DNA of 64,000 nucleotides, taken from positions 310,001 through 374,000 of the forward strand of contig NZ_JAKUJY010000001.1 in NCBI RefSeq assembly GCF_022664535.1, given 5' to 3'. The notes beneath the pieces were generated by a model. It searched no databases, was not told where the DNA came from, and saw only the letters and a program-made list of their open reading frames with translations. Of the stretch, positions 35,454-45,507 are shown one piece after another. Source of the DNA: Sphingobium trunci (GTDB lineage Bacteria > Pseudomonadota > Alphaproteobacteria > Sphingomonadales > Sphingomonadaceae). Position 1 is the stretch's first letter. Each line of letters opens with the position of its first letter. A program made the position numbers and the translations under genes.

Positions 35454-36425
35454 CTAGTGGCTCATGACCGGCAGGATATCTCGCGCCACGCGGATCAGCG
35501 CCGGAAGCATCAGCACCCCGATCATCACTGGCAGCATGCAGGCAACCAGCGGAACCGACAGCAGCACCGGCAGCCGGTGCGCCTTTTCCTCCGCCCGCAT
35601 CCGCCGTTTCTCCCGCATTTCCGAAGCGTAGACGCGCAGCGTCTGACCAACGCTCGATCCCAATTGATCGGACTGAATCAGCAGCGTCGCAAAGGAACGG
35701 ATCTCATCCACATCGACTTCGTCGGCCATGCGCCGCAAGGCGTCCTGCCGACTGCGCCCCGCACGCAGTTCCAGTACCACCTTGCCGAGAGCCGCCGACA
35801 CGAGCGGATGCGATACGGCCAGTTCACGGCCCACGCGATCCATTGCGGCTTCCAGCCCCAGTCCCGCCTCGACGCAGACCAGCATCAGGTCCAGCGCGTC
35901 GGGAAAACCGTTCACGATCGCTTCCTGACGCCGTGAAGCCTTCGCTGAAATGAAGAGGTTCGGCATATAAAGCCCGGCCACCGCCAGCACCGACGCGACC
36001 AGATAGAGGGTAAGCGGCGCTGGCGGATCAGGATTGCCGAGCGTGGTGAGAACGAAGATCGCAGGCAGGGCGAAGGTCAGGACCAGCCGGAAGAAGGTGA
36101 AAAGCTTTGGCGCGTCCGGAGACAGATAGCCCGCAGCGATCAACCGCTGGCGCAAATTGACATTATTGGTGTCGACCAGCGAGATCCCCATTTTCTCGAT
36201 TCGGTCGATCAGTTTCTTCCACTCGCTGTTATTGCGTTCGCCGCGCAGTGTCTGGCTGCCATTCTGGGCCAGGCTGCCACCATCCCCCACAAGGTCCAGA
36301 CGGCTGCGTACGCGCGCATTGCGCAGGACGATCTCCGACAGCCCGAATACCAGAGCCACGATGGCAAGGAACAGCAACCCCAGGATGAAAGGCCGCAACT
36401 GGATCAGGAGCGCTGAGTTCAGCAT
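35454..36425 (-). CDS. tadC: Tad inner-membrane platform protein TadC
   Basis: 323 aa, T2SS protein F family. Membrane spans occur near the N-terminus ([20 protein letters not shown]), around residues 105-155 and at the C-terminus ([20 protein letters not shown]). The F domain has [40 protein letters not shown] and [20 protein letters not shown]. It works with TadB as the platform for the TadA ATPase. It lies 4 bp after tadB. Confidence 0.93.
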   Translation of the reverse strand: MLNSALLIQLRPFILGLLFLAIVALVFGLSEIVLRNARVRSRLDLVGDGGSLAQNGSQTLRGERNNSEWKKLIDRIEKMGISLVDTNNVNLRQRLIAAGYLSPDAPKLFTFFRLVLTFALPAIFVLTTLGNPDPPAPLTLYLVASVLAVAGLYMPNLFISAKASRRQEAIVNGFPDALDLMLVCVEAGLGLEAAMDRVGRELAVSHPLVSAALGKVVLELRAGRSRQDALRRMADEVDVDEIRSFATLLIQSDQLGSSVGQTLRVYASEMREKRRMRAEEKAHRLPVLLSVPLVACMLPVMIGVLMLPALIRVARDILPVMSH

Positions 36426-36429
36426 AGCA

Positions 36430-37431
36430 TCACACCTTCAGGTCGACCATGCGGCGTATCGTGATGAAGCCGATGATGTAGAGCAAAATCAGGCCGGTAA
36501 AGCCGACGATGAACATGCGGTCCTGCGCGACGTCCAGATAGAAGGCCGGATTGACCAGGAACAGGCCGCAAAAGGTGAGGATCGGCAGCGCCGTCAGCAT
36601 CACCGCGGTCATGCGTCCTTCCGAACTCAGCGCGCGCACCTTCATGAAAAGGCTGGCCCGCTCACGGATCACGGTCGAAAGATTTTCCAGGATTTCCGCC
36701 AGATTGCCGCCCGTCTCGCTTTGCACGGACAGGGAGATCACGAACATGTGCATCTCGTTCATGTCCCAGCGTTCAGCCATCCGCTGAAGCGCGTCACGCA
36801 GGTCGGCGCCATAGGTGACTTCGTCGACCACGATGCCGAATTCACTGCCAATCGGATCGCGCATTTCCTTGGTCAGCAGGTCCAGCGCGGCGGCGATCGG
36901 ATGCCCGGCGCGCAGGCCTCGCACAAAGGTGTCGAGCGCGACGGGAAACTGCTCCTCCATCTTCTTGCGCCGCCGCTGGGCGAGCCGCGCCAGCACCATC
37001 ATCGGCAGCATGATGCCCAGCGCGCCGGCAAAGGCCAAAGCCATCACGACCATGCCCGCCGTCAACGCATAGCCTGCCGCCATGCCGCCGACCATCACCA
37101 GCAGGAACAATATGCCCGCCGCGACCAGCATCATCGTCAACACCGCGCGGGCCGGAAAGGTCAGCCCAGCGCCATGCAGCACGCGCATCACGGCCAGACC
37201 CGCACGTCCGAACAGGCTGGACCGGTCGAAACTCACCGCCTCATCGCTCCGCCGCAGCTTGGAGAGGACCGTGCTGCGTTCGAAGCCCGCCGCAATCATC
37301 TTCAGCCGACGGTTGACCACCCGATCGGTCGTGGCCCGGGCACGCAGCCAACTCGAAATGCCCTCGATCGTCAACAACACCGCCGCGAACAGCAGGACAA
37401 GGACGAACATGCGGATGTACAGCGGGTTCAT
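36430..37431 (-). CDS. tadB: Tad inner-membrane platform protein TadB
   Basis: 333 aa, T2SS protein F family. Hydrophobic helices are at residues about 5-25, 95-150 and two at the C-terminus ([31 protein letters not shown]). The F domain shows [40 protein letters not shown] and [20 protein letters not shown]. Its ATG overlaps the tadA stop, indicating coupled translation. Confidence 0.93.
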   Translation of the reverse strand: MNPLYIRMFVLVLLFAAVLLTIEGISSWLRARATTDRVVNRRLKMIAAGFERSTVLSKLRRSDEAVSFDRSSLFGRAGLAVMRVLHGAGLTFPARAVLTMMLVAAGILFLLVMVGGMAAGYALTAGMVVMALAFAGALGIMLPMMVLARLAQRRRKKMEEQFPVALDTFVRGLRAGHPIAAALDLLTKEMRDPIGSEFGIVVDEVTYGADLRDALQRMAERWDMNEMHMFVISLSVQSETGGNLAEILENLSTVIRERASLFMKVRALSSEGRMTAVMLTALPILTFCGLFLVNPAFYLDVAQDRMFIVGFTGLILLYIIGFITIRRMVDLKV

Positions 37432-38786
37432 CAGTGGATCACCGCATCTGGACGGAAAAGTTCGGCCGGAAGCGTGATGCCCCGGTCGGCCAACTCGCTC
37501 ATGAATTTGGGACGGATGCCGGTTGCCTCGAAATGGCCGCGCACCATATTGTTTTCATCCCGCCCCGTCATCTTGAACCGGAAGATTTCCTGCATGGTGA
37601 TCACCTCCCCCTCCATGCCGGTGATCTCCGACAGGCTGAGAAGCCGGCGGCGACCGTCGGCCAGACGCCCGACCTGCACGATCACATTGAGGGCCGAGGC
37701 GATCTGCGCCCGTGCCGAGCGCGGCGAAATGTCGATGCCGCTCATTCCGATCATCTGCTCGACGCGCGACAGCGCATCGCGCGGCGTATTGGCGTGGACG
37801 GTGGTCATCGACCCGTCATGGCCGGTGTTCATCGCCTGGAGCATGTCGAAGGCCTCGCCGGCGCGCACTTCGCCCACGATGATGCGGTCGGGCCGCATAC
37901 GCAGAGCATTCTTCACCAGGTCGCGCTGCGTGACCTCCCCCTTGCCCTCGATGTTTGCGGGACGAGTCTCCAGCCGCGCAACATGACGCTGCTGCAATTG
38001 CAGTTCGGCGGAGTCCTCGATCGTGACGATGCGTTCATGTTCATCGATCGCGGCGGACATGGCGTTGAGCAGTGTCGTCTTGCCCGAACCGGTACCACCG
38101 GAGATCAATACGTTGCGCCGCGCCTCCACTACTGCCGAAAGAACCTGTGCCATCGGAGCCGGCACGCTGCCCAGTTCGGTGAGCCGAGCCATGCTGATCG
38201 GCACCTTGGCGAATTTGCGGATGGAGAGCAGCGACCCGTCGATCGCCAGCGGCGGCACCACCGCATTGACGCGGGAACCGTCGGCCAGGCGCGCGTCGAC
38301 AAAGGGCGATGCTTCATCGATCCGACGTCCCACCGCCGCCACGATCTTCTGGATGATGCGCAGCAAGTGCTTCTCATCCTTGAATCGGGTCGCGGTTTCC
38401 ACCAGCCGGCCGTTGCGCTCGACAAAGACGACCTTGTGGCCGTTCACCAATATATCGGTGATGCCATGGTCCTTCAGCAGCGGCTCAAGCGGCCCCAAGC
38501 CCAGTAACTCGTCCAATATGTCCGACACCAGCCGCCGCCGCTCTTCCAGATTGAGCGCGTGTTTCTGGAGCGCAAGCTGCTCATGGACGATTTCGCCCAC
38601 TTCGACTTCGACCTGCGCCCGCGACATGGTTTCGAGTGCAGCAAGATTGATGATGTCGAGCAACTTCTGATGCAGCGCGACCTTGAGCTCGGTGTGACGG
38701 TCCTCTTCCCAGTGGACCGCTTCGGTTTCGGTCGGCCCCACCTCGTCGCGAGAATCGCCACGTTCCCCTTTTCGAATCTGCCACAT
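37431..38786 (-). CDS. cpaF: Tad pilus assembly ATPase (TadA/CpaF)
   Basis: Hexameric secretion ATPase, 451 aa. An N-terminal regulatory domain contains [20 protein letters not shown] and [18 protein letters not shown]. The ATPase core has Walker [17 protein letters not shown] near residue 230, the Asp box [10 protein letters not shown], Walker [20 protein letters not shown] and the His box [18 protein letters not shown]. The family powers both assembly and retraction in some species. ATG 38786 overlaps the tadZ stop by one base (TGATG); the longer frame upstream begins with TTG inside tadZ and is not needed. Confidence 0.95.
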   Translation of the reverse strand: MWQIRKGERGDSRDEVGPTETEAVHWEEDRHTELKVALHQKLLDIINLAALETMSRAQVEVEVGEIVHEQLALQKHALNLEERRRLVSDILDELLGLGPLEPLLKDHGITDILVNGHKVVFVERNGRLVETATRFKDEKHLLRIIQKIVAAVGRRIDEASPFVDARLADGSRVNAVVPPLAIDGSLLSIRKFAKVPISMARLTELGSVPAPMAQVLSAVVEARRNVLISGGTGSGKTTLLNAMSAAIDEHERIVTIEDSAELQLQQRHVARLETRPANIEGKGEVTQRDLVKNALRMRPDRIIVGEVRAGEAFDMLQAMNTGHDGSMTTVHANTPRDALSRVEQMIGMSGIDISPRSARAQIASALNVIVQVGRLADGRRRLLSLSEITGMEGEVITMQEIFRFKMTGRDENNMVRGHFEATGIRPKFMSELADRGITLPAELFRPDAVIH

Positions 38787-40006
38787 CAGCCCTTCTCCGC
38801 CTGACGTTCGGCCTCGGCCGCTTGCACGCAGCAATCGACGATATCCTGCAAATCCTTGCAGATCCGACTCCGCGCCTTCAGTTCCTGGATCAGCACGCCC
38901 TGGTCGAGCGCGGAGCTGACCAGCGGGAAATCATTGGCGATGCTGAGTTTGACCGGATGATCCAGCGCCGCCGCAGCATCCTCCAGCCCGATGGCGCGGA
39001 AGAATTTCTTTTCGACCCGATTGGCGATCACATGGATGCGCGAGGGATCGATATCCTGATCGCGCAGAAGCGTAATCTGCCGTCGCGCCTGCCGCAGACT
39101 GGCGATCGTGAGTTCGCAGACCAGAAACACCACCTGCGATCGCGCCACCAGCGACATCGACCAATTGGTCCAGTTGCCCGGCAGGTCCAGGTAGACAGTG
39201 TCGAAATTGCGCTGCGCCAGTTCCACGATGCGGAAGATCTGGTCGGCGTTCACTGCCTCGATCGGCATGATCTCGGGAGGCGCCGTCACTACTCGCAGAC
39301 CGGTGGATGTTTCCACCGTGACCGTCCGCAACAATTCGCCGTCGACCCGGTTTCCTCCCATCAGCAGGTCCGCCAGCGTCAGGGGCGAGGAGATGCCAAG
39401 AAACGTGCCTGCATTGCCGAACTGTATGTCGAAGTCGAACAGGCAGACTTCGCTGCCCTTCTGCTTGACGGAACGCGCATGAAGGCTGGCGGCCTGCGTC
39501 GCGATGGTCGTTGCGCCGACACCGCCTACGCTCTTGATGATCGAAACGAGTTGGCCGGTCCTGACGTCATCCTGACGGCTGGCTGCGATGCGGCTGCGCA
39601 GATCGTCCATTATGGCGGCCAGATCATGGGCACGCAGCGGCAGCTCGATGACGTCGTTGATCCCGCTGCGCAGCAGGGCGCGAACGATGGCAACCTGCGC
39701 ATCACGCACCGCCGCCACCAGCATCAGCTTGGGATGAGCGGCCCGCAACCCGGCGAGCCGCACCATCGAGGCTTCGTTGTCCGGCTGAACCTCGATAATG
39801 ATCGCTTTGGCATCCGCGGCGAGTTGCTGCGGCACGGGTGCGCTCGGCGCCAGCATGGTAAGGGTCAGGGACTGGCCGGTCATCCGGTCGTCCAAAATGT
39901 CGGACGCCTGAACCTCCTGCTCGGACAGGATGAGGTGAAGCCCCTCATCCCCGATATTGAGGGTCCAGCTCTCGGCGGGTTCCGCTGCGTTTGTCACGAT
40001 GCCCAC
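38786..40006 (-). CDS. cpaE: Tad pilus localisation ATPase TadZ/CpaE
   Basis: ParA/MinD-like protein that positions the Tad machine, often at a pole. About 406 aa. The N-terminal atypical receiver domain covers residues about 45-130. The P-loop domain follows with a deviant Walker A SVGGVGATTIATQAASLHAR near residue 165 and VCLFDFDIQFGNAGTFLGIS. GTG 40006 is chosen because GAGGGA lies seven bases upstream; an in-frame TTG at 40021 overlaps the preceding stop and is an alternative. Confidence 0.9.
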   Translation of the reverse strand: MGIVTNAAEPAESWTLNIGDEGLHLILSEQEVQASDILDDRMTGQSLTLTMLAPSAPVPQQLAADAKAIIIEVQPDNEASMVRLAGLRAAHPKLMLVAAVRDAQVAIVRALLRSGINDVIELPLRAHDLAAIMDDLRSRIAASRQDDVRTGQLVSIIKSVGGVGATTIATQAASLHARSVKQKGSEVCLFDFDIQFGNAGTFLGISSPLTLADLLMGGNRVDGELLRTVTVETSTGLRVVTAPPEIMPIEAVNADQIFRIVELAQRNFDTVYLDLPGNWTNWSMSLVARSQVVFLVCELTIASLRQARRQITLLRDQDIDPSRIHVIANRVEKKFFRAIGLEDAAAALDHPVKLSIANDFPLVSSALDQGVLIQELKARSRICKDLQDIVDCCVQAAEAERQAEKG

Positions 40007-40017
40007 TATCTTATCCC

Positions 40018-40653
40018 TCAATTTGCCACCGTACCCTGGCCGTCTTCCATCGTGAGAGCGGCGCTGAAGCTGGGTAGAGTGATCGTACCTCTGAAAAGCA
40101 TTAAAAGCATTGGCCGGAATGTCAGCTGCTTCAGCGACACCCTGATCAATGGCGAAACGTCGGACCCATTTGGATCGCCTGCATAACCCAGGCCCGAATA
40201 ATCATAATCGACGGTCACATTAGTCGAGGCGATTTCGGGCATGAATAGTCGCATCCTGCCGACGATGCCGTTGAATGCCGTCAGCGCATTGGCACTGCTG
40301 CTGATCAACGGACTGGGACAGGTTGCCCCCGTCTTGCATGAACAGCTCACCGCGCCCGCATTGATGATACAGGAAGCGCCACCAAAGGAGGATTGCGGGA
40401 TAGGATCGCCCTGCGTCAGCCCGCCGCTGACGACGAAACTGTACGCCGAAAGGCCGTTGGGAACCATGTCTGTGGCAACAGCATAACGCACGCCCATCTG
40501 CGTAGCCTTTTCCGCGCGATTCCAGGTCCACATCAAGCGGCCGACATCCACGATCCCCAACAGGAAAATAAGCAACAGCGGCAGGACCAAAGCGAATTCC
40601 GCTGCTGAGGAGGCACGTGTATCACGGATCAGACTGATGAGCCTGCGCATCAT
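40018..40653 (-). CDS. TadE-like pseudopilin, second copy
   Basis: 211 aa. A TadE-type N-terminus: short basic segment MRRLISLIRDTRA, then SSAAEFALVLPLLLIFLLGI, with the prepilin-like Ala-Glu motif, and VDVGRLMWTWNRAEKATQMG. The rest is an exported domain with four cysteines in a short stretch (CIINAGAVSCSCKTGATC), probably disulfide-bonded. TadE/F-type minor pilins are processed and needed for Flp pilus biogenesis. The first ATG overlaps the stop of the next tadE gene by 4 bp; a second ATG follows directly. Confidence 0.85.
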   Translation of the reverse strand: MMRRLISLIRDTRASSAAEFALVLPLLLIFLLGIVDVGRLMWTWNRAEKATQMGVRYAVATDMVPNGLSAYSFVVSGGLTQGDPIPQSSFGGASCIINAGAVSCSCKTGATCPSPLISSSANALTAFNGIVGRMRLFMPEIASTNVTVDYDYSGLGYAGDPNGSDVSPLIRVSLKQLTFRPMLLMLFRGTITLPSFSAALTMEDGQGTVAN

Positions 40654-41168
40654 ATTCCCTGCACCGTCGCTTCGGATTCGGACACCAGGTTCAGTGTCCT
40701 GCTGGTGAAGCCGAGATTGTTGAACAGCGAGGAATAAGGCACAATGGCCGATACCTTGACCTTGGGGACATTGGTCATGCCCTTGTAGATACCCGAATAA
40801 TTGCCTCCGGTAATGGTCGTGCAACTCATGGTGACCGACACAGTTGCAGGCGTGGTCCACCCCACCAGCCGGGCCGTCCCTCCACTTGCTACCTGCCCCG
40901 TGCGAGTTAGGTTCTGCGTATTCGTGACGATGGTGCTGTTGACGCTGCTGGGGCAGGTAAAATTGGTAAAGGGCTGCCGCGAAGCATAGCGTGCGCCATC
41001 CCGAACGGCCTTAGCCACCACATGCTCACTCAGGAAGTAATTGCCGAGTTCGAAGGAGCCGAACATCAGGATGATCAGGAACGGCGTCACCAACACCATT
41101 TCGGCAGCGGCACCGGCCCGGTTGCATCTGAGCAGGCGATAGAGGAAAATTCTAATCATCGCCGTCAC
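40650..41168 (-). CDS. tadE: TadE-like pseudopilin, first copy
   Basis: 172 aa. The TadE motif is GAAAEMVLVTPFLIILMFGS with FELGNYFLSEHVVAKAVRDG right after, a short basic leader before it and an exported C-terminal domain of about 110 residues. Two cysteines (FTCPS, MSCTT) may pair. It overlaps tadG and the second tadE-like gene by 4 bp on either side. The conserved Glu five residues into the processed protein fits pseudopilin handling by CpaA. Confidence 0.88.
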   Translation of the reverse strand: MTAMIRIFLYRLLRCNRAGAAAEMVLVTPFLIILMFGSFELGNYFLSEHVVAKAVRDGARYASRQPFTNFTCPSSVNSTIVTNTQNLTRTGQVASGGTARLVGWTTPATVSVTMSCTTITGGNYSGIYKGMTNVPKVKVSAIVPYSSLFNNLGFTSRTLNLVSESEATVQGI

Positions 41169-42742
41169 TCGATCAAATAGGGTACGGAACGTTCGATAAC
41201 TTGCGGATTGCTTGCGCCGTTCGCACCACTCCCAGTTTCGCCGATGACCTCGACATATACCTCCTTCTTGTCAGTATATGTATTCTTGCCTTTCCCTCGA
41301 ACGAAAGATGGCTCCACAAGAAACACATCAAGCCATTTCACCGGATCAATACCCGATGTCTTGCCATGCAGGGTGAGCGCCCGGCAGTTGAGAACGGCCA
41401 CGGAAATGCGCCGACGATCCACGCCAGCCGAACTGGGCGCTATACCCGCCACTCCATTTGCAGGAGAGCCAAACCCCCATTTATTGCCACTCAAAGATTG
41501 CCCGACACCAATTCCACGAGTGGTGGAACCGACAACCACACTAGGATGCGCTACTTCCCAATTATAGACCTCATAACGCGTGGCCGACGAACCAAGCCCA
41601 GTGCCGGTCATCCATGCGGCTTGGGTCGTCCAGCCATAGTTGACACGGAAATAGGCATCCCGGTCCCAAGTACCATTTCCAACAGTTCCGCATGTCTGCG
41701 CACTTTGTTGCACTGCATGGCAAAGGTCACGGGGGTAACCCATGATATCCGGATCAGTGGCTCCGCCGGTAGCCGGCAGAGCAGCTACCGTGTCAGGTCG
41801 ATAAGGATTGGCTGAAACATCAAATCCATTGCTATTGTTACATGTACTTCCATTACTGGAGGTACACACCAGATCCTTTCTGGTGTTGCTGGAAGGAGAA
41901 CATGTTCCGCCATATTGGGAAGGACATGTATTTCCATTGGCGTAAACGTCGAAACGCGTATTGAGGGAATCAAGTACCGAAGTACTCATACCCGTCTTTG
42001 TCGTGACACCATCGGTCTGCTGACAATCCGCCTGGATGGTGTCATATCCCAGCGCCGCCGCAAGACCATTTGCACCGTTCTGAAAAACTGCGTCAAGCCA
42101 GCCGAAATTCCCGGGCGCATCCGCATTGCCGGAGATCAACTTCAGCCCAACGCCTCGCGTCGGATTGAAGCCATAGTTTTCGTCGCCGTTCCCCACCGGC
42201 TCATCCGGGTTGCAGATCATGACGGGCGGTACTTTACAGATGGCGGATCCCACCCCTGCATACGCCTTTGCAGAGAGCGCCCCTGACGAGAGGACAGACA
42301 CGATTGGCGTCAATGCAAAGCGCGCGGTACGGGAATTGACCGTCACTTCGACAAAATGAACATCGGCATCTGTCAAAGTGCCCGTGTCGCTGCGGTCCTT
42401 ATTCTTGTAGAATTTGATGAAGCCGGTGCGATCACAAGCCGCCTCGTTCGCGATGGTGACCGCATAGCCGCCACCATCATTGGCGAACCGCGTGTCATTG
42501 CGGATCAAACCACTTGCCGCACTCGCAGCCCGGCTGCACGCACCCGTCTGGCCATCCAGTTGGGTCGCCGCTGCAAGAGCTGCCTGATCGGCCGCATTCT
42601 GGAGTTCGGAATCGAGGCTCGCCATGCGCGCATAGTCGAAGGCGATCCCACCCGCTGCGACCAGCCCGAAAAGCGACAGCGCAACCGTGGGCGCCACCGC
42701 ACCACTGGTTGACTGTAGCAGAGCTTTCGGAGCACCGGACAT
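41165..42742 (-). CDS. tadG: TadG-family protein with variable cysteine-rich central region
   Basis: 525 aa. The Tad domain at the N-terminus has GAVAPTVALSLFGLVAAGGI and FDYARMASLDSELQNAADQA, with a membrane helix at about residues 15-35. The remainder is exported. The middle (about residues 190-340) is cysteine-rich, with CPSQYGGTCSPSS, LVCTSSNGSTCNNSNG and others, and its DNA (about 41750-42020) looks less GC-rich than the flanks. TadG proteins are needed for Flp pilus production and are thought to anchor or extend the structure. It overlaps tadE by 4 bp and starts 21 bp after a small lipoprotein. Confidence 0.85.
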   Translation of the reverse strand: MSGAPKALLQSTSGAVAPTVALSLFGLVAAGGIAFDYARMASLDSELQNAADQAALAAATQLDGQTGACSRAASAASGLIRNDTRFANDGGGYAVTIANEAACDRTGFIKFYKNKDRSDTGTLTDADVHFVEVTVNSRTARFALTPIVSVLSSGALSAKAYAGVGSAICKVPPVMICNPDEPVGNGDENYGFNPTRGVGLKLISGNADAPGNFGWLDAVFQNGANGLAAALGYDTIQADCQQTDGVTTKTGMSTSVLDSLNTRFDVYANGNTCPSQYGGTCSPSSNTRKDLVCTSSNGSTCNNSNGFDVSANPYRPDTVAALPATGGATDPDIMGYPRDLCHAVQQSAQTCGTVGNGTWDRDAYFRVNYGWTTQAAWMTGTGLGSSATRYEVYNWEVAHPSVVVGSTTRGIGVGQSLSGNKWGFGSPANGVAGIAPSSAGVDRRRISVAVLNCRALTLHGKTSGIDPVKWLDVFLVEPSFVRGKGKNTYTDKKEVYVEVIGETGSGANGASNPQVIERSVPYLIE

Positions 42743-42763
42743 GGGATCGTTCCTCCTCGCCGA

Positions 42764-43042
42764 TCAGTTGACGCCGCCGCCACCCGAACCACTGCCACCG
42801 CCGCCACTGGTGGTTCGAATTCTCTGCGGCTTCTTCACCTTGCCGTCGCGATAGCGTTCCACAGCCGCCGCCGAGGTCTGGCCATTGCCCCCCTCGACCA
42901 GCGTGCCTTCATAATGCGGGTCGGGATTGACGACCTGCATCGCATAATTGTGGCGCACCGCCCCGCCGAAGGTGGGATCGTTCGGCGTGCAGCCCGCCAG
43001 CAGCGGCAACAGCAGGGCCGGGACAAGACCAATTCCGCGCAT
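42764..43042 (-). CDS. Small lipoprotein of the Tad locus (CpaD-like C-terminus)
   Basis: 92 aa. A signal with lipobox ALLLPLLAGC, lipidated at Cys18. The body FGGAVRHNYAMQVVNPDPHY and AAAVERYRDGKVKKP resembles the C-terminal part of CpaD/RcpB-type proteins, which act with the secretin in the outer membrane, but the long N-terminal part of CpaD is missing. The tail is Gly/Ser-rich (GGGGSGSGGGG). ATG 43042 is chosen because AGGAGG lies six bases upstream; the in-frame GTG at 43060 precedes this Shine-Dalgarno sequence. Confidence 0.72.
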   Translation of the reverse strand: MRGIGLVPALLLPLLAGCTPNDPTFGGAVRHNYAMQVVNPDPHYEGTLVEGGNGQTSAAAVERYRDGKVKKPQRIRTTSGGGGSGSGGGGVN

Positions 43043-43056
43043 CTTCAGCCTCCTGC

Positions 43057-44568
43057 TCACAGCTCATATCCACTGGACGTGGCGCCCTTGGCCGGGGCAT
43101 CCTTCGCCGGTGCGGGTGGTGCTGCCTTGGGTGCCTTGGGCGCTTCGGGCGGCATCGCGTTGGGATCGAGCGGGTTGATGCCCACGGCCTTGTCCGTCCG
43201 TCCCATCAGGAACAGATCCAGTTCATGCGGTGGTTTGACCCGATCTGAGGGCAGCGCGACATCCTCCGCCTGCATGGGCTTCACCAGATGCGGCGTCACG
43301 ATGATGACAAGCTCGTTCTCGCCCTTCTGGAACCCGCTCGAGCGGAACAGCGTACCGATGATCGGCAGCGAACCCAGTATCGGGAATTGCCGCACGGTAT
43401 CCTGGAAATCCCTGCGCAACAGTCCCGCCAGCGCGAAGGACTGTCCATCGCGCAGTTCCAGCGTGGTGCTGGCCCGGCGGGTCTGCAGCCCAGGAATGGT
43501 GAGGCCGTTGATCGTCACCGATGCCGAAGGATCGATCGAGCTGACTTCCGGTTCGACCACCAGATTGATGATCCCGTCGTCCAGCACGGTTGGCGTGAAG
43601 CCAAGGCTGACGCCGAAGGGCTTGAACTCGATGGTGATGGCACTGCTGCCGCCTCCCGTTCCACTGGTGCTGGCCTGCGACACCGGGATCGGGAACTCCC
43701 CGCCCGCCAGGAAGGATGCGGTCTCACCTGACAGCGCGACCAGCGTCGGTTCGGCAAGCGTCGTCACCACGCCCTTGGTCTCCAGCGCATCGAGCGCGCT
43801 GGCCAGGCTGAGCGGGCCTATCGAATATTTCGCCGCGCCGATGCCAAAGCTGTTCAGCACATTGCTCAAATCCACGATCGGCCGGCCGTTCGCATTGGTC
43901 AACAGGACGGAGGATTGGGCGGCATTGCCGATGCTGCCCACAACCTTGCCGCTGTTCGAGAGGAAAGAGGTGTTGACGCCCAGTTGCTTGGCCGTGTTGC
44001 GCGTCATTTCGGAAAAGCGCACTTCCAGCATCACCTGCTGCGCGGCGCCGACCGACATCATGTTGACGACCTTGTCGCCAGCATAGGTCTTGGCGATCTG
44101 CACTGCCCGGTCGACCGCGGCCGCGCTGGACACGGTTCCCGTCAACACCACCGAGTCATTGGATATGCGCGCGCCGATCGGTTGGCCAGGCATCAGTTCC
44201 GACAATTGCCGCTTCAGCGTCACCACGTCCGGGCCGACCGCGACATCGACGACCGCGATCATCATGTTCCGGTTGTCGTAGAGCGTCAGGCTGGTCGTGC
44301 CCATCTTCTTGCCCAGCACGTAGACCGAGCGGTTCGTCATGGGCAGGATATCAGCGATTTCCTGATTGCCCACCAGAGCCTTGGAGAAGGGCCGGTCGAC
44401 CGTCAGCACCTGACTCTTGTTGAGCGGCACGTCCAGCTGGCCTGCATGATTGGCGTTGCTGACATTGAGCGAGGCGACCTGGGCCTGCGCCTGCATGGGC
44501 AGGATCGATACCCCGGCGCCCAGCGCCAGGAGGAACGCGATCCTCGGCAAGGACTTAGCGGGAACCAT
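43057..44568 (-). CDS. cpaC: Tad outer-membrane secretin CpaC/RcpA
   Basis: Forms the gated outer-membrane ring for the Flp pilus, 503 aa. The signal peptide ends ILPMQAQAQ. N-terminal domains: pilus-type N domain with QVLTVDRPFSKALVGNQEIA, and a BON-type domain with VVLTGTVSSAAAVDRAVQIA. The secretin core has VMLEVRFSEMTRNTAKQLGV, VVTTLAEPTLVALSGETASF, LAGGEFPIPV, and GLLRRDFQDTVRQFPILGSL with PIIGTLFRS. The C-terminal tail is Ala/Pro/Lys-rich. It overlaps cpaB by 14 bp. Confidence 0.94.
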   Translation of the reverse strand: MVPAKSLPRIAFLLALGAGVSILPMQAQAQVASLNVSNANHAGQLDVPLNKSQVLTVDRPFSKALVGNQEIADILPMTNRSVYVLGKKMGTTSLTLYDNRNMMIAVVDVAVGPDVVTLKRQLSELMPGQPIGARISNDSVVLTGTVSSAAAVDRAVQIAKTYAGDKVVNMMSVGAAQQVMLEVRFSEMTRNTAKQLGVNTSFLSNSGKVVGSIGNAAQSSVLLTNANGRPIVDLSNVLNSFGIGAAKYSIGPLSLASALDALETKGVVTTLAEPTLVALSGETASFLAGGEFPIPVSQASTSGTGGGSSAITIEFKPFGVSLGFTPTVLDDGIINLVVEPEVSSIDPSASVTINGLTIPGLQTRRASTTLELRDGQSFALAGLLRRDFQDTVRQFPILGSLPIIGTLFRSSGFQKGENELVIIVTPHLVKPMQAEDVALPSDRVKPPHELDLFLMGRTDKAVGINPLDPNAMPPEAPKAPKAAPPAPAKDAPAKGATSSGYEL

Positions 44569-45481
44569 AGCGCTTCACCTCATAGCTGGTGCCGGTCGTG
44601 CCACGCACGATCTCGACCGATGCGGTTGACGGCAGGGCGTTGGTGTTCTTCGGTACCGCACGGCGTGCAGGACGGAACATCGGTGCAGGACGCGGAGGCA
44701 GATAGGCGATGTCGGCCATGCGGGTACGGGGGCGGGCATAACCGCCGACATAGGCACCGTCGCGCAGATCCTCGATGCCCACGGTCTGCACCGCCGGATT
44801 GGGCTTGTCGGTGAGGTTGCGCAGAACGAGGGTCAGTTGGCCGACCTGCTGCCCAAGGACCAGCTTCTGCGCATCGACCTGGTTGACCTCCAGCGTGGCG
44901 GTCCGGCCGACGGCGGGGTCCTTGGACGTGTCGTTGGCGTTCTGGTCGATGGCGATCACGCGCGTCCCTTGCAGAAGGACGTCAGTGATCTGTTGGGCGC
45001 CCGCGACCGGGTCCTGCAACGTACGCGTCACGAAGACATCGACGGTATCGCCGGGAAGCACAAAGCCGCCCGCGGCGGCCACATCGCTGACGCGCACCGC
45101 AACCGCCCGCATTTCTGGCGAGAGCACTGCCGACATGGTCGCGCGCCCGCCTTCACCGGACAGTTTGGACGCCAGGATCGGTTCGCCCGGCTCGATCTGC
45201 CGGAGGACGACCCGGCTCTTGCCGAGGGATGTCAATTGTATGGGATCACGAAAAGCGCCGGGCGGCACCGAACTGGCGGGCCAGTCTACCACGCGGATCT
45301 TTTCAGGGGTGACTGCCGCTCCGAAAGGCAGCGCGACCGTCGCAACGACGACTTTCGCCATGCCTCCATCTGCCTGCTGCACCTTTTCGGCGCTGGTCAG
45401 ATAGGAGTTGGCGATGAAAACGGCCGCCAAACCCAAAAGGATGGCGAAACCGAGAATGATGAGAGATCTGCGCTGCCCCAC
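44555..45481 (-). CDS. cpaB: Flp pilus assembly protein CpaB/RcpC
   Basis: 308 aa. An N-terminal membrane helix (SLIILGFAILLGLAAVFIAN) anchors a periplasmic SAF/CpaB domain: VVVATVALPFGAAVTPEKIR, VVLRQIEPGEPILASKLSGE, MRAVAVRVSDVAAAGGFVLP and GDTVDVFVT. CpaB links secretin and inner-membrane parts and may bind peptidoglycan. GTG 45481 is chosen because GGGGGAG lies six bases upstream and the longer frame runs back into a hairpin after the pilin genes. Confidence 0.9.
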   Translation of the reverse strand: MGQRRSLIILGFAILLGLAAVFIANSYLTSAEKVQQADGGMAKVVVATVALPFGAAVTPEKIRVVDWPASSVPPGAFRDPIQLTSLGKSRVVLRQIEPGEPILASKLSGEGGRATMSAVLSPEMRAVAVRVSDVAAAGGFVLPGDTVDVFVTRTLQDPVAGAQQITDVLLQGTRVIAIDQNANDTSKDPAVGRTATLEVNQVDAQKLVLGQQVGQLTLVLRNLTDKPNPAVQTVGIEDLRDGAYVGGYARPRTRMADIAYLPPRPAPMFRPARRAVPKNTNALPSTASVEIVRGTTGTSYEVKRYGSR

Positions 45482-45507
45482 GACAACTCCCCCCGGAATT
45501 GAAGTTT

